Positions 35,510-47,031 of a stretch of DNA of 64,000 nt are shown piece by piece. The notes under the pieces are model-generated. The model worked only from the letters and a program-made list of their open reading frames with translations, did no database searches and had not been told where the DNA came from. This DNA comes from Perognathus longimembris pacificus (lineage: Eukaryota; Chordata; Mammalia; Rodentia; Heteromyidae). Every line of letters starts with the position of its first letter. The stretch's first letter is position 1. Both the position numbers and the translations under genes were made by a program. The stretch spans positions 39,939,691-40,003,690 of the forward strand of contig NC_063174.1 of the NCBI RefSeq assembly GCF_023159225.1. The letters are read 5' to 3'.

Positions 35510-35800
35510 AAAGCAGCAGCACTGCATGGCTCATTCATAGAGCTCTGTATCGGGGCCATTTGCATATTCTGTGCAGTTTGGGCCTGAGGTGACAAGGCTG
35601 AAATCCATTGGTGATTTGCAAAAGCCAACATTTAAATGTGTCCAATGTGAATGAGGAGACCCTGGGCTTCAAGTTTATACGAAGGGGCTGTCAATGGCTT
35701 CGTCCTTGCCACCAAGAGGTCTATTTCCATGTGACTAATGGATATTTGGACTTGCTCTTCTATGACCTTTCTGTTATCAATTTTTCTGTTGGAAGACAAT
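35510..35800. promoter_or_regulatory. candidate conserved non-coding element with octamer
   Basis: Repeat-free, with octamer ATTTGCAT at 35558-35565 and atccattggtgatttgcaaa. It lies in the DPF3-DCAF4 intergenic region. Conservation was not tested. Confidence 0.35.
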
Positions 35801-35879
35801 AGAAAATTACCTACCTGAGCTACATAGTCATTTTTTATCAATTTATGATCTTAAATATGTAAGATTATCTTTGTATTAA

Positions 35880-36065
35880 TTGAGCATGGTAATGAATACT
35901 TTGTCACCTCAAGTAATCTGGAGGTAGAGGTAGGGAGATAAAGAGTTCAAGGCCAGCCTAAACACAATTATGGAGACCCTATTTCAAAACAAAATAGAAA
36001 ACAAAGAGCTTAGGAGTATAGCTCAAGTGGTAAAGCACTTGCCTAACTTTGCTTTGAATACAGTT
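35880..36065 (+). repeat. old B1-like SINE with ID-like unit
   Basis: aaggccagcctaaacacaat, then atagctcaagtggtaaagca. Confidence 0.7.
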
Positions 36066-36300
36066 TCCTGTGCAATCAGCCAAGGTGCCTAACAACAGAT
36101 AAATAAATAAAGAAAACTGAGTTCATGCATACTGTGGACACTTACACAGCCATAAAGAAAAATGTAATTGAGTCATCTGTAGGAAAATGGATGGAATTGG
36201 GGACTACTGTGTTGAGCAAGACAGGCTGAGCTCAAAAGGCCAAATATCACATTTCACTCATTTGGAGAAGCTAGATTTAAAGGATACACATTTTCATAAA
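36066..36300 (+). repeat. L1 3' ORF2-end fragment
   Basis: acagccataaagaaaaatgt, gaaaatggatggaattgggg and aatatcacatttcactcatt match rodent-style L1 ORF2 ends. Degraded. Confidence 0.75.
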
Positions 36301-36462
<162 letters not shown>

Positions 36463-36490
36463 CAGGATTCTAACTATAGAACTATTTAGG

Positions 36491-36691
36491 GGGCTGGGGA
36501 TATGGCCTAGTGGCAAGAGTGCTTGCCTCGTATACATGAAGCCCTGGGTTCGATTCCCCAGCACCACATATATAGAAAATGGCCAGAAGTGGCGCTGTGG
36601 CTCAAGTGGCAGAGTGCTAGCCTTGAGCAAAAGGAAGCCAGGGACAGTGCTCAGGCCCTGAGTCCAAGGCCCAGGACTGGCAAAAAAAAAA
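36491..36691 (+). repeat. dimeric tRNA/ID SINE with 13-bp target duplication
   Basis: Full length; agaactatttagg at 36478-36490 and 36692-36704. Confidence 0.94.
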
Positions 36692-36790
36692 AGAACTATT
36701 TAGGGGATGAGAATGAGGAGAAAAGGAAAAAGAACAAGGTGGAGTGACTAATTTCAAAATACATTTCAAGAATGTCTGAAGATGGCATAA

Positions 36791-36991
36791 GGCTGGGAAT
36801 ATGGCCTAGTGGCAAGAGTGCTTGCCTCCTATACATGAAGCCCTGGGTTTGATTCCCAAGCATCACTATATAGAAAATGGCCAGAAGTGATGCTGTGGCT
36901 CAAATGGCAGAGTGCTAGCCTTGAGCAAAAGGAAGCCAGGGACAGTGCTCAGGCCCTGAGTCCAAGGCCCAGGACTGGCCAAAAAAAAAAA
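36791..36991 (+). repeat. dimeric tRNA/ID SINE with 18-bp target duplication
   Basis: Flanks tgtctgaagatggcataa (36773-36790) and tgtttgaagatgacataa (36995-37012), two mismatches. Confidence 0.92.
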
Positions 36992-37012
36992 GAGTGTTTG
37001 AAGATGACATAA

Positions 37013-37515
37013 GGAACCTCAGTGAATGCAGGTGATCAATGGGGAGCTGGGGAAAGGAAGCAATAGAGAGGGGTTTTCTGATTAGAATACAATCAATGCA
37101 CACCTGAAATACCAGGGTGCAACCTCATGGTACAGTTAGTACACACTGAAAACAAAGAAATGAGTGACAGAAAAGTGAATCAGACTCTGCTGGGTGAGGA
37201 GAAGCAGCAGGAAAAGCCAGGGGGGAGGGGCAGAGTGGGGGAACAGGAGGAAGAAGGTTGTTTTACTTTTTTTATACTTGATTTGCATATATCAAAATAG
37301 AACAATAAGACTTGCTGAAATTGCCTTAGAAGAGGGAAATAGGGTAAAAGAGTGAGTTTGATCCAGGTAGCCAGTAGGTATGTAGGGAAATGTCACAATG
37401 AAGCCCTCCTTATAGCACTAATATAAGCCAATAAAATATAAAAGACAAGACGATTCTATGTAATTTAGAAAATTTCTATGAGCATTCTAAGTGGAACCAT
37501 ATTAACAAATCATTT
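37013..37515. other. intergenic sequence, possibly L1 3' UTR-derived
   Basis: Downstream of the L1 ORF2-end piece; purine-rich (37197-37260), with no clear end. Confidence 0.4.
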
Positions 37516-37516
37516 T

Positions 37517-37830
37517 TAAGCTGGGTGTTGGTGGCTCACACCTGTAATTCTAACTACACAGGAAGTGAAGATCTGAGGATTGCAGTTCAAAACCAGCCCC
37601 GGTAGGAAAGGCCTTGAGACTCTCATCTTCAATTAACCACCAGAAAACTGGAAGTGGCACTGTGGCTCAAGTGGTAGAGCTCCAGCCTTGAGCTGAAGAG
37701 CTCAAGGACAGCACCCAGGCGCAGAGTTCAAGCCCCACAACCACCACCAACAACAACAACAACCACAAATGGTAAGGGACTGGAGAGACCGGAGGGATAG
37801 CTCAAGTTGTAAAACACCAGCTATGAGCAA
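37517..37830 (+). repeat. composite B1/ID-type SINE and ID-like monomer
   Basis: Element 37517-37745 with a CAA-rich tail; ID-like unit 37775-37830 (gatagctcaagttgtaaaac). Confidence 0.82.
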
Positions 37831-37837
37831 AAATTCT

Positions 37838-38165
37838 GTGGGCTAAACAGTGTCTCCAAAATTCAGGGGAGCTCTAACTCATTCCTCCAAGTATGACTAC
37901 AGGGTCTTTTGTGATTGAATTAAAGGAGGCCTTTAAGGTGCCGCCTGATTCCCTGATTCAACTTGGTGCCCTTCTTAGAAGAGTAAATTTGAACACTAGG
38001 AAGAAAGGCCATTACAAGCTAATGAGGAGGCCTCAGAAGAAGCTAAACTGCCAATAACTTGGTCTTGAATTTCTAGCCTTCTAATCAATGAGAAAAATTC
38101 TCTTGGTTAAAGCCACTCAGTCTGCAATATGTTGTGGTAGCAGTCCTAACAAACTAATACACCTC
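37838..38165 (+). repeat. MaLR/MLT1-like solo LTR
   Basis: Old mammalian LTR hallmarks: cagtgtctccaaaattcagg, ggtcttttgtgattgaatta, ggttaaagccactcagtctg and agtcctaacaaactaataca. No internal region or gene. Family assigned by eye. Confidence 0.7.
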
Positions 38166-38476
38166 CATCTAGCCAAAGGCAACCTCATCTAAAAACAACA
38201 CCGACAAATGTTTTGTGATAGGCTAGCCTGCCTTCAGTATGTGAGGGATAATTGCTACAATTCTGTGGCAATCTTGTAGGGCCTATAAACTCGTGTTTCC
38301 TGCCGAGCAAGGGGCCGGTGATGCCATTTCAGCTGCCTATGGATTGGTCCTATCTCACATGGTGCATGGCTTGTATCATGATGAGCCCTCTCCAACTGGA
38401 TGGTGTTCCCAGTGCTATAGCCAATCTGCATCATCTACACAATGTGGATTTACCAGTCAATATGGGAATGCCCCTG
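38166..38476. other. unassigned single-copy segment
   Basis: Open on the plus strand in two frames (82 and 98 codons) through its second half, running into a SINE. No family recognised. It may be a degraded retrocopy or chance. Confidence 0.3.
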
Positions 38477-38665
38477 GGCATTGGTGGCTCACATCTGTAA
38501 TCCTAGCTTCTCAGGAGGCTGAGATCTACGGATTACAGGTCAAAGCCAGCCCAGGCAGTGAAGTCCCTACGATTCTTGTCTCCAATTAACAAGCAAAAAG
38601 CTGGAAGTGGAGCTGTGACTCAAGTGACAGAGCATCAATCTTGAGCAAAAAAGCTAAGGGCTAGT
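38477..38665 (+). repeat. composite B1/ID-type SINE
   Basis: tcacatctgtaatcctagct, then a right arm without its usual 3' end. Confidence 0.83.
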
Positions 38666-38809
38666 AAGGGCTAGGAAACAACAGAGCTTAGCTTGTTTCT
38701 CAAAATAGGGCATAGCCCCAATTCTGCTCTTTGGGAAGTTAGTTTTAAATGTCATTACTCTACTACTTTAACTGATTCAGAATTTCAGACACCTAAAAAA
38801 ATGATGTTG

Positions 38810-39029
38810 CCAGGCATCAGTGGCTGTCACCTGTAATCTTAGCTACTCAGAAGGCTGAGTTCTGAGGATCGTGGTTCAAAGCCAGCCAGGACAAGGAAGT
38901 CTGTGAGACTCTTACCTCCATTAACTACCAAAAACCAGAAATGGTGCTGTGGCTCAAAGTGGTAGAGCACTAGCCTTAAATATAAAAGCTTAAGGACAGT
39001 GCCCAGGCCCTATATTCAAGACCAGGACC

Positions 39030-39076
<47 letters not shown>
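38810..39076 (+). repeat. composite B1/ID-type SINE with (CA)n
   Basis: Element to 39028, then an uninterrupted CA run 39031-39076. Confidence 0.9.
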
Positions 39077-39077
<1 letters not shown>

Positions 39078-40014
39078 GAGCAAGCCCTGCGTCTCAGCCA
39101 GTTTGATTCCCCTTAGAATTTCTGGCCTGACTTTTCGAGTCTGAGTATGATTGCTCCAACTGCCTACACTGCACGAACTGCTGGGGGCTGGGGGCCCAGC
39201 TGCGCTGTCTCTGCCTCCCACACCTCCCCTGGTAATAAGCAGGACTCTGCCCAGCTTCCCTAATGACTCTTGCAGCCATGAGCAACACAGCAGCTCATTA
39301 ACTGTGCCACTTGCACGATGGAGCTGGTGGGAACGTGTTCATTTGGTTCTAGAAAATGAGCCCACCTCACCATTAGACAATGTCCACAGAGGAGCAGGAG
39401 AAGAAGGGGTGTGTGTGGATAGAGGGGCTTGTTGGCTGAAATCTCCGCCATTCTTAAGAGGTGGCTAGAGCTTCAGCCGCCAAGATGCCCTGGCTCAATC
39501 TTAACCTTAGGAGAAGGCACTGCCTCTGCAGAGGAGATGGTTCCAGGCTAGGCCTAAAACCCACTCTCTACCCTTTTTTTTTTTTTTTAACCTTTCCAGC
39601 TTTTTCTCCAGGGGAACAGCTAAGCTGCTGGGCTTCCACTGTGCTGATGGAGGAAGGACATCTGGATTCTCTTTCAGGGGACTCCCAAGAGCACAGGGTG
39701 GGTCAGCACTGTCCCAGAACACTTAATCCTCACCCTGTGGTGGATCCCTCACCATCCTCGCCTTTCAGATGGGAACTCTGAGGCTCAGAGAGGTCAAGTA
39801 ACATGCCCGACGGCCCGTAGCTAAATTGGGAAGGAAAAGGAATTTGAACACAGGACAGCAGGTACCACAGGACACTGTCTTAATCTCTAGCTTGTGTATG
39901 GGATGACCACTGACAATAATAATATTCATAAAGTGTCTTCAATCTAGGATGCAAAACTCTTAAAAGGAAGTAGTTTCATTTATCCTATTTATCTCAGTGC
40001 CTGTCTTTCTTCTC
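39077..40014. other. intergenic sequence with a MIR
   Basis: MIR core at about 39765-39870 (aactctgaggctcagagagg, gaatttgaacacaggacagc). Otherwise unique. T run 39577-39589. Confidence 0.55.
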
Positions 40015-40016
40015 AT

Positions 40017-40470
40017 ATTATTACTATTATTATTATTATTATTACTGGTGCCAGTACTGGGGTTTGATTGAACTCAGGTCCTTGAGCTTTTTTTGCTCAA
40101 GGCTAGTGCTACCACTTGAACCACAGCTCTACTTCTAGCTTTTTCTTTCTCTTTTGGTTGGTGGTTAATTGGAGATAAAGTCTCACTGGCTCTCCTACCT
40201 AGGCTGGCTTCAAATCATGATCCTCAGATCTCAGCCTCCTGAGGAGCTAGGATTACAGAGAGGAGCCACCAGTGCCCCATTTGATTGGCTTTTTTGTTCA
40301 AGGCTGAAGCTCTACCACTTAAGTCACTGCTCTACTTCTGGCTTTTTACTAGTTACTTGGAGTTAAAAAGTCTCACAAACTTTTCTGCCCAGGCTGGCTT
40401 TGAACCACAAACTCTCAAATCTCCATCTCCTGAGTAGCTAGGATTATAGACGGGAGCCACCAGAGCCCAG
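40017..40470 (-). repeat. (TTA)n and two tandem antisense composite SINEs
   Basis: TTA repeat 40017-40044, then reverse elements 40045-40276 and 40277-40470, each with ctcagatctcagcctcctga-type left arms. Confidence 0.85.
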
Positions 40471-41315
40471 TTTTACATCTTCCAGTGTGTAACAGGCCCA
40501 GGCAGTCACTCTGGGACAGAAGAAATGAAAGCAGTAAACACACATCAGTGTTGACTCACATGAGGGATGGGGTGGGAAGGGGTACCTCTGGGGGCTGAGG
40601 AGGCAACTTACTTTAGCCAACTTAGTTTACCTGATTTTATATATGGGATCCCAGAAAACATAATGAATGGAAAGACTCGATATCCAGTCTGCTGGGCTCT
40701 CTCCTGGTGTCAGGGCAACATCCCCATCAGATAAGTGGACCTTCCGGCACATGCACATCTTTCCTAGAGCTACATTGACCAAAACTTTCCCACTCCCTGT
40801 CATCCCTGTCCCCAAAGGGCAATTCCTCCCATCAACATTAAACAGAAGTTCAAATGCAGAAGAAACCAGGGAAGCTTAGAGTAAATACATGCCTCCATCT
40901 TTTCCCTTGCTTTTATACTACAAGAGTGTCCCCTTTCTCTCTACTATTGCTTTTTATATTTAGAAAGCTGTTGACACTGATAAAGTCAGTCTGGGAAAAC
41001 AACTTCCTTCCATTGTTCTCTTTACTTGTGGAGGAAATGAAGCTGCCATCAACCAGGGAGTCTTCCTCACACCCCTCCTTGCTCTCTGGCCTGCTGCATT
41101 CTGGGAACACAGCCCAAGCTTGCAAATGCTTCACAGAGGGGGGGAAACGTGTTTCAAATCATCTGAGGACTCCTCCGAATAGAAGCACAATGATGGCCTC
41201 CACTCTTGCGATGGCTTTGTTCCTGGATCCAAGAAAGGGTCTTCACAGACTTCTGATGACCCAGACGCCTCACTGTGGCAGAATGGCTGAAATGACAACA
41301 AGAAGAAAGTTTAAA
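40471..41315. other. unique intergenic sequence
   Basis: A frame of 164 codons (40854-41348, plus) is the longest in the unique intergenic DNA. It ends in a SINE and has no recognisable domain, so it is treated as non-coding. Confidence 0.45.
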
Positions 41316-41650
41316 GTGGGTACCAACAGCTCCCATCTGTACTCCTAGCTACTCAGGAAGGATGAGCTCTGAGATCTGAAGACTGCAGTGGGCAGGAAAG
41401 AAATGAGACTCATCTCCAATTCACCTATAAAAAACAAACAAAACAAAACAAAACAGAAATGGAGCTGTAGCTCAAGTAGGAGAGATAAAGCCTCGAGTAA
41501 AAAAAGCTATGGAGCAATACTGAGGCACTGAGTTCAAGAACCAATATTGGGGCTAGGAATGTGGCTTAATGGTAGAGTGCTAGCCTTGAGCAAAAAGCTC
41601 AGGGATAGTGCCCAGGCCCAGAGTTCAAGCCACAGGACTAGAAAAAAAAA

Positions 41651-41702
<52 letters not shown>
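41316..41702 (+). repeat. composite SINE, dimer-type fragment and (TA)n
   Basis: Element 41316-41545, a second unit 41550-41640 (gtggcttaatggtagagtgc), then (TA)n 41654-41702. Confidence 0.85.
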
Positions 41703-41705
<3 letters not shown>

Positions 41706-41720
41706 CACACACACACACAA

Positions 41721-42415
41721 AGAAGCAAGGCACCAGTGGCTCATACTTCTTTTTTTTTTTTATTAATTGAACATAAATTTTTTTACAAGGTGTTGTGCAA
41801 AGAGGGTGCAGTTACATAGTAGGGCAGTGTGTACATTTCTTGTGATATCTTACAACCTGTTTTTCCATCCCTTGTCTAGGTCAGGTAGACCCATATGCAA
41901 TATACAATGTATCAAGCACATATACAGTGTTCACAGACTTGGTCTCTACTGTCTCTCTGTCTCCCTTTGTTAACAGTCATATATCAGGGAGATCATGCCC
42001 CTTTGTTTTCTGTGTCCTAGGCTTGTCTCACTCAACATTATTTGTTCGAGTTCTGACCATTTCCCTGCGAATAACAATATTTCACCATTCCTAATCGCTA
42101 TGTAGTATTCCATTGTGTATAAGTACCATATTTTTTGGATCCATTCGTCTGTGGAGGGGCATCTGGGTTGTTTCCAAATTTTGGCTATTGTGAATTGTGC
42201 CAGTGGCTCATACTTCTAATCCTAGCTACTCAAGAGGCTGATATCTGAGGATCTTGGTTCAAAGCCAGCCCAGGCAAGAAAGTCAGTAACATTCTTGGCT
42301 CTAATAACCATCAAAAAAGCCAGAAGTGGAGCTATGGCTCAAGTAGTAGAATGCTAGCTTGAGCAAAAGAAGCTCAGCACCCAGGCCCTGAGTTCAAGCC
42401 CAAAGACTAACACCA
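41721..42415 (+). repeat. composite SINE split by an L1 insertion
   Basis: SINE start 41721-41750, L1 41751-42199, then the SINE continues from 42200 (taatcctagctactcaagag) to 42415. The shared 18 bases are the target duplication. Confidence 0.92.
41751..42199 (-). mobile_element. 5'-truncated L1 3' end, antisense (copy 1)
   Basis: It starts with a T run (A tail on the minus strand), then the 3' UTR, then the reverse complement of the ORF2 end (gtagtattccattgtgtata = YTMEYY-type end). Target duplication ccagtggctcatacttct at 41733-41750 and 42200-42217. It lacks a 237-bp 3' UTR block found in copy 2. Not coding-competent. Confidence 0.93.
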
Positions 42416-42591
42416 TAGAAAGAAAGAGGAAAAAAATGAAAATACAGTTCTGCTCCATGAAGAAGCACAACATGACTTTACTTGAGCAATCTGTATTTCA
42501 GACTATGTGTATACCCCTCCTTGTAGCAAGCAAACAACTGAAGATATATAGCTCCCAAGCCAGGACAGGACAAGAAAGTAATCAGAAAACC

Positions 42592-43120
42592 ACTGGCTCA
42601 GTGGCTCAAGCCTGTTACCTTAGCTACTAGGGAGGTGGAAATCAGGGAATTGTGGCTCAAGGTCAGCTTGAGGTTAAAAAAAATAAAATGTGAGCCAGAT
42701 GCCAGTAGCTCATGCCTGTAATCCTAGCTAGTCTGGGTGCTGAGATCTGAGGCTTGAGGTTTGAAGCCAGCCCAGACAAAAAGTCTGTGAGACTCTTACC
42801 ACCAATAAACTACTCAGAAAAAGCCAAAAGTGGCTCTGTGGCTCAAGTGGTAGAGCAATAGCCTTGAGCACAAAGAGGCTCAAGGACAGCACCCAGGCCC
42901 AGAGTTCAAGCCCCAGAACTGGCAAAAAATAAAATTGTGAGACTCCATTTCAAGCAATGATTGGGTATGGTAGCCCACATCTGTTATCCCAGCTACAGTA
43001 AAAGCAAAATGCTGTAGCAGAGAGCTTGACTGTCATCCCCAGAGGTGCACAGGTGTGCAGGAAAGCACAAGAAAGATTATAGTCCAGGCCAGCCTGGGTG
43101 TGGCTCTAGCAAAAGAAGCT
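42592..43120 (+). repeat. three SINE pieces
   Basis: Left arm 42592-42680, complete composite 42692-42928, old B1-like element 42955-43120. Confidence 0.75.
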
Positions 43121-43125
43121 AAGTG

Positions 43126-43312
43126 GGAGCTGGGAATGTGGTTTAGCTGTAGAGTACTTGCCTTTGCATGCTTGAAGCCCTGGGTTTGATTCCTTAGGAC
43201 CACATAAACAGAAAAGGCCAGAAGTGGCGCTGTGGCTCAAGTGATAGAGTGGTAGCCTTGAGCAAAAAGAATCCAGGGACATGTTCAGGCCCTGAGGACA
43301 GGCAAAAAAAAA
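43126..43312 (+). repeat. dimeric tRNA/ID SINE
   Basis: gtggtttagctgtagagtac, ggtttgattcc, then the right arm and A tail. Confidence 0.87.
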
Positions 43313-43450
43313 AAAATCAACTGAACAGGGTATAGTGGGTTGTCTTCAATTCCTACCTCGCCTCCAGGCACAAACCAGCATGCTTATACTTCCTTTTTCC
43401 ATGTATTATTTGTAGCTAGTGCTCATTTTCTATCAGTTTATTTGTAGGAG

Positions 43451-43657
43451 TATTTATTTATTTTTGCCAGTCCTGGGGCTTGGACTCAAGGCCTGAGCAC
43501 TGTCCCTGGCTTCTTTTTGCTCAAGGCTAGCACTCTGCTACTTGAGCCACAGTGCCACTTCTGGCCATTTTCTGTATATGTGGTGCTGGGAATCGAATCC
43601 AGGGCTTCATGTATATGAGGCAAGCACTCTTGCCACTAGGCCATATTCCCAACCCTG
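43451..43657 (-). repeat. dimeric tRNA/ID SINE, antisense
   Basis: gccagtcctggggcttggac to caagcactcttgccactagg. Confidence 0.9.
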
Positions 43658-43814
43658 TAGGAATATTTATTCTGTGTTATTATTCAACATTTGTTTATAT
43701 GTACATTATGTATACTTATTGTGTGTGCTAGGAAAATTAGCTTTTTCCTACAATATGAAGTTGCAAATACTTCATATCATGTTGGCATATCCCCCAACTC
43801 TCATTGTGATAGTT

Positions 43815-44000
43815 TGGCTTGAGAGCAAATTCAGGGAACAGACTGCCTGAGTTTGTGTCCCAGCTCCACCACTCCAGTGCTGCCTGAGACCTTGCTCAAG
43901 TTCTCTCACCTGTCATTCTTCAATGATATTAATAGTACATACTTTACTGGGTTACTTTAACTAAAACAATGAGTATATGAAAAAGGATTAGGAAATAGCT
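43815..44000. repeat. MIR
   Basis: Full-length-like: ctgagtttgtgtcccagctc, cttgctcaagttctctcacc, tactttactgggtt. Confidence 0.75.
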
Positions 44001-45455
44001 GGTGAAATATAAGGACCAGAAAATTCTTCTTTATATATATATATTTTTATGTAGACAAATTTAATGCTGATCCATTCTAGATTCCATTTCAAAGGAAAAA
44101 ACGTCTTTGCCTTGCCTTTAAGTTCTGAAGAATTTGAATGGGATGAAAGTAGTATTTATTTTTCTTTTGGGGTGATATCAGACATGAAGGCAGATTCCAG
44201 ATTTGTAATAGAAGATGTCTGATCAAAGCTAGAGACTGGGTTGAGGTGCTTTGTCCACAGTATCTTATCCTCATTTTACCTGTGAGAAAACTGAGCTGAG
44301 AAGCCACATGACAAGGCTATGGCCAAGTTTCCTTTGTGTATTGTGGGTTGGTCACAGGACTCTAAGGCATGTCTAGTGCCTACCCACTATGGCTCCTCTG
44401 GGTTTTCAATTCACTAAAATTCACTGAGTGGCTGTTTGCCAACCTCCTGGATTTCGCCAGTGATACCAGCTCTTGAGTACAAGCTCCTGCTTTGTTGAAT
44501 CTCCCCCTGAACTGTCTCCCATCTACCCTTTCACTTGGCTGCACCCCCCTTCAGAGCCAATTGCCTTTTTCAAAGGGTTGTTTTGGAATGGTGACATTCC
44601 CAAAGCACAAATCTAATTGTCACACTCCATCTGTGTAACCTTCAGAGCCTCCTGCTGCTACTCATAACCTGCTTCTGAGGCCTCACCTTATGAAGCCCCA
44701 ACCATTTTTCCAGCCACTTTCCAGCTTTGCTTTCAAAACAAGATGACCTACCCACCAGCTCAAACCACTGCTAACACAGGCCTAGCCGTGTTGTTTGATC
44801 TGCACTGACCTTCTCCCTCTGCCTCCTTTTTAGGGCAGTTCAGCTTCCAGAAGCTGTCCTTTCACCTAGCTAGTCCTATCTGTAAACTGCTCCTTGCCAG
44901 GAATGCCATTGGTAAACCCACCACCTAATTTCTAACGGCTCTAGTCACTCACAGAGGCATGGGTTAACAGGGCACGGGATAATGTCCTCATCAAGCCTGG
45001 ACTATTTGAACCCAGCCCTCCTCACTTAACTGTCACTTGTGACCAAGTGCCCCTCACAGGCTTCCATTTTTCTGTCTGAGGCTCTTGGGCCTGTCAGCTG
45101 ATGCTTGGAACAGGCACCGCATAGACCATTCTAGAAATCTGGTTGTACGAACAAACTGAGCTGGCGAGGACACCAGCACATTACGTCAACCTACAGCAGA
45201 AGATACAGGGAAGGGAAAAGGTCCGCCCAAGGTCACACTACAAATAGGAAACAACTGGACCTAGATCCAAAGCTTACCTAATCCCAGGGCAGGACAAGGT
45301 CTTTGGCAATTTACAGCCACACAAGCCCAAGCACAGCAGCCTCAGCCAAGAGGGTCGCTACTCACTCCATTCACTCTTTCTCATCTCAAGATTCTCCTTT
45401 GCCCTTTCGGCATTTTCTCCTCTTCCCCCAAATTTAAATGTTAACTCTTGGCCTA
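44001..45455. other. DCAF4 upstream sequence with old MIR and L2 remains
   Basis: MIR-like patches at 44225-44330 and 45195-45270 (caaggtcacactacaaatag). L2-like 44575-44910. No exon signal. Confidence 0.45.
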
Positions 45456-45459
45456 GATA

Positions 45460-46130
45460 CCGGCCCCCGGTATCGGGAGCTGCAACCAGAGACCCACTGC
45501 TTGCGGATCGGCTATCTGGTTACCTGGCTCCTCGGCGCACCACACGGCACCCACCCCGCCCCTCCAGCGGGCTCGGCCCCGCCCCCCAGAGCGCTCGACC
45601 ACGCCCCCAGTACGCTAGGTCCCGCCCCAAACGCACCTGGGCCCGGACTTGTCTGAGCCCTGGCCAGGCAGAATTCCCAAGCCCCGCCCTCTCTGTAAAA
45701 TCGTCCTTATTGACGTCTACGGATTGAAGCTGTGTCCAATGAGAAGGCAGAGCCGTCCGCCGTAACCCTATCATCTGCGACAACACAAAAAGGACTCACC
45801 TATTGGTTGACGCTACAAGTTGGGTCTTTCCGGGTCCTGGCCCGCCAGGCCAGCGCTTCAGCTGAGCTGTGCGGCGGGGTGTGTGCGGTGAGGACGTGCT
45901 AACCAGGTACAGCAGTGCTGACTGTAGGGGCGGGGTGCCGGTAGGCGCCGGTCCGAGGGCTGTTGCTTGTCCTCTGCAGAGCTGATGAGCGATCGGGAGG
46001 GACCGGGGAGCAGCACGAGGAAGGCCGGGAGGGAGGATAGTGCGGGTGGGCCGAAGCGTTGCCTTCGTGGGCGCGCCGGTCCAGGCCTGCCCTGCGGGTC
46101 GGATCCTCTCCCGTGGTAGACCCAGGGAAA
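45460..46130. promoter_or_regulatory. DCAF4: DCAF4 CpG-island promoter
   Basis: A compact CpG-rich stretch sits in otherwise CpG-poor DNA. It has a CCAAT box at 45736-45740, an inverted CCAAT (ATTGG) at 45802-45806 and an ETS-type TTCCGG at 45828-45833, with no TATA box. This is the normal architecture of a housekeeping mammalian promoter. It lies about 6 kb upstream of the DCAF4 start codon on the right strand. Open frames on either strand here are GC shadows. A divergent transcript to the left is possible, but no exon supports it. Confidence 0.75.
45836..45905 (+). other. DCAF4: inferred DCAF4 untranslated first exon
   Basis: Just downstream of the CCAAT/ETS cluster, the sequence ends in AACCAG followed by GTACAG (donor at 45906). 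A second possible donor, GCG followed by GTGAGG, begins at 45888. No start codon links in frame to the coding exons, so this would be non-coding. Exon start and donor choice are inferred. Confidence 0.4.
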
Positions 46131-46440
46131 GAGAATCCCGATGTCGCCGCGCAGCGTCTGTCCCGAAGGAGCGTTTTCCTAAATATCCAGTATGTAATGC
46201 TGAAGGCCTCAACCTTCCACCTGGCAGGGGAAGACTGCATGCCGTAAAGGCAGCTTCCCGGTTCCGCGTCCTGGGGGGCCTCGTGGTCCCCCCAGTGACT
46301 GAGGCCCACGACCCCACCCCCACCCCCCACACACCCCTCGGAGGTCCACAGTCTCTGTCTTGTAAACGAGCCGGGGGAGCAAAAAGGGAGGATAGCTGGT
46401 GTACAGCTTCTTGCCCCAAGGGCTGGTTTTAAATACCTTT

Positions 46441-46520
46441 GGAGAGCTGGGGATGTGTGGCTCAAGTGGTAGAGCGCCTGCTTAACTAAGGCCCTGAGTT
46501 CAATACCCGGTACCGGAATT
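46441..46520 (+). repeat. ID-like monomer SINE
   Basis: tgtggctcaagtggtagagc and gccctgagttcaatacccgg. It lies in DCAF4 intron 1. Confidence 0.82.
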
Positions 46521-47031
46521 TATTTTTTAATTTTTAATTAAAAATGTTTCATTAAAAAAGGAAGCCCAGTAGTAGTTGAGATGGTGGCCTGTGAGTAGCC
46601 ATTGGGTCTGGCTACCTGGGATGGAATGTGAGTTTTCCCAGTAATTGTGTTTGTGTGTATGCTAAAACCCCTATGCCTGTTTCCAGTTTGTGAGATAGGG
46701 TTAAAACACCAGTGGACATTAGTACAAAACCTGGCGTGTTTATTGCGATATTAACACACTAAGCAGAAGAATTCTAACCTGTGCTTTCTGCACATTTGCC
46801 GTTCTATCCTGCATTTGTCCACGTGTGGACATACTACTTTGATGGGAACCTTGTTGGAGGGGGCCATTTTGACTTTGGCTACCAGCCAATGGTATTGGAG
46901 GCGCCAGATGTCGTGGAATTTTCCCATTGGTGTTTAGGATGCTTCTTGCTTTTTAGTATAGTATACTAAATATCTTTTTAACTTTTATATATAGTTCACA
47001 CACATAAAAAGTCACTTTAAAGGTATGCAGT
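46521..47031. other. DCAF4 intron 1, unique
   Basis: Nothing recognised. Confidence 0.4.

Noticed and set aside
40854..41348. Open frame of 164 codons, plus strand, intergenic
   Set aside because: No recognisable domain; ends inside a SINE; nearby frames open on the other strand too.
45796..46419. Open frame of 207 codons, minus strand, at the DCAF4 promoter
   Set aside because: Coincides with the CpG island and overlaps other long frames on both strands; no known family. Likely GC shadow.
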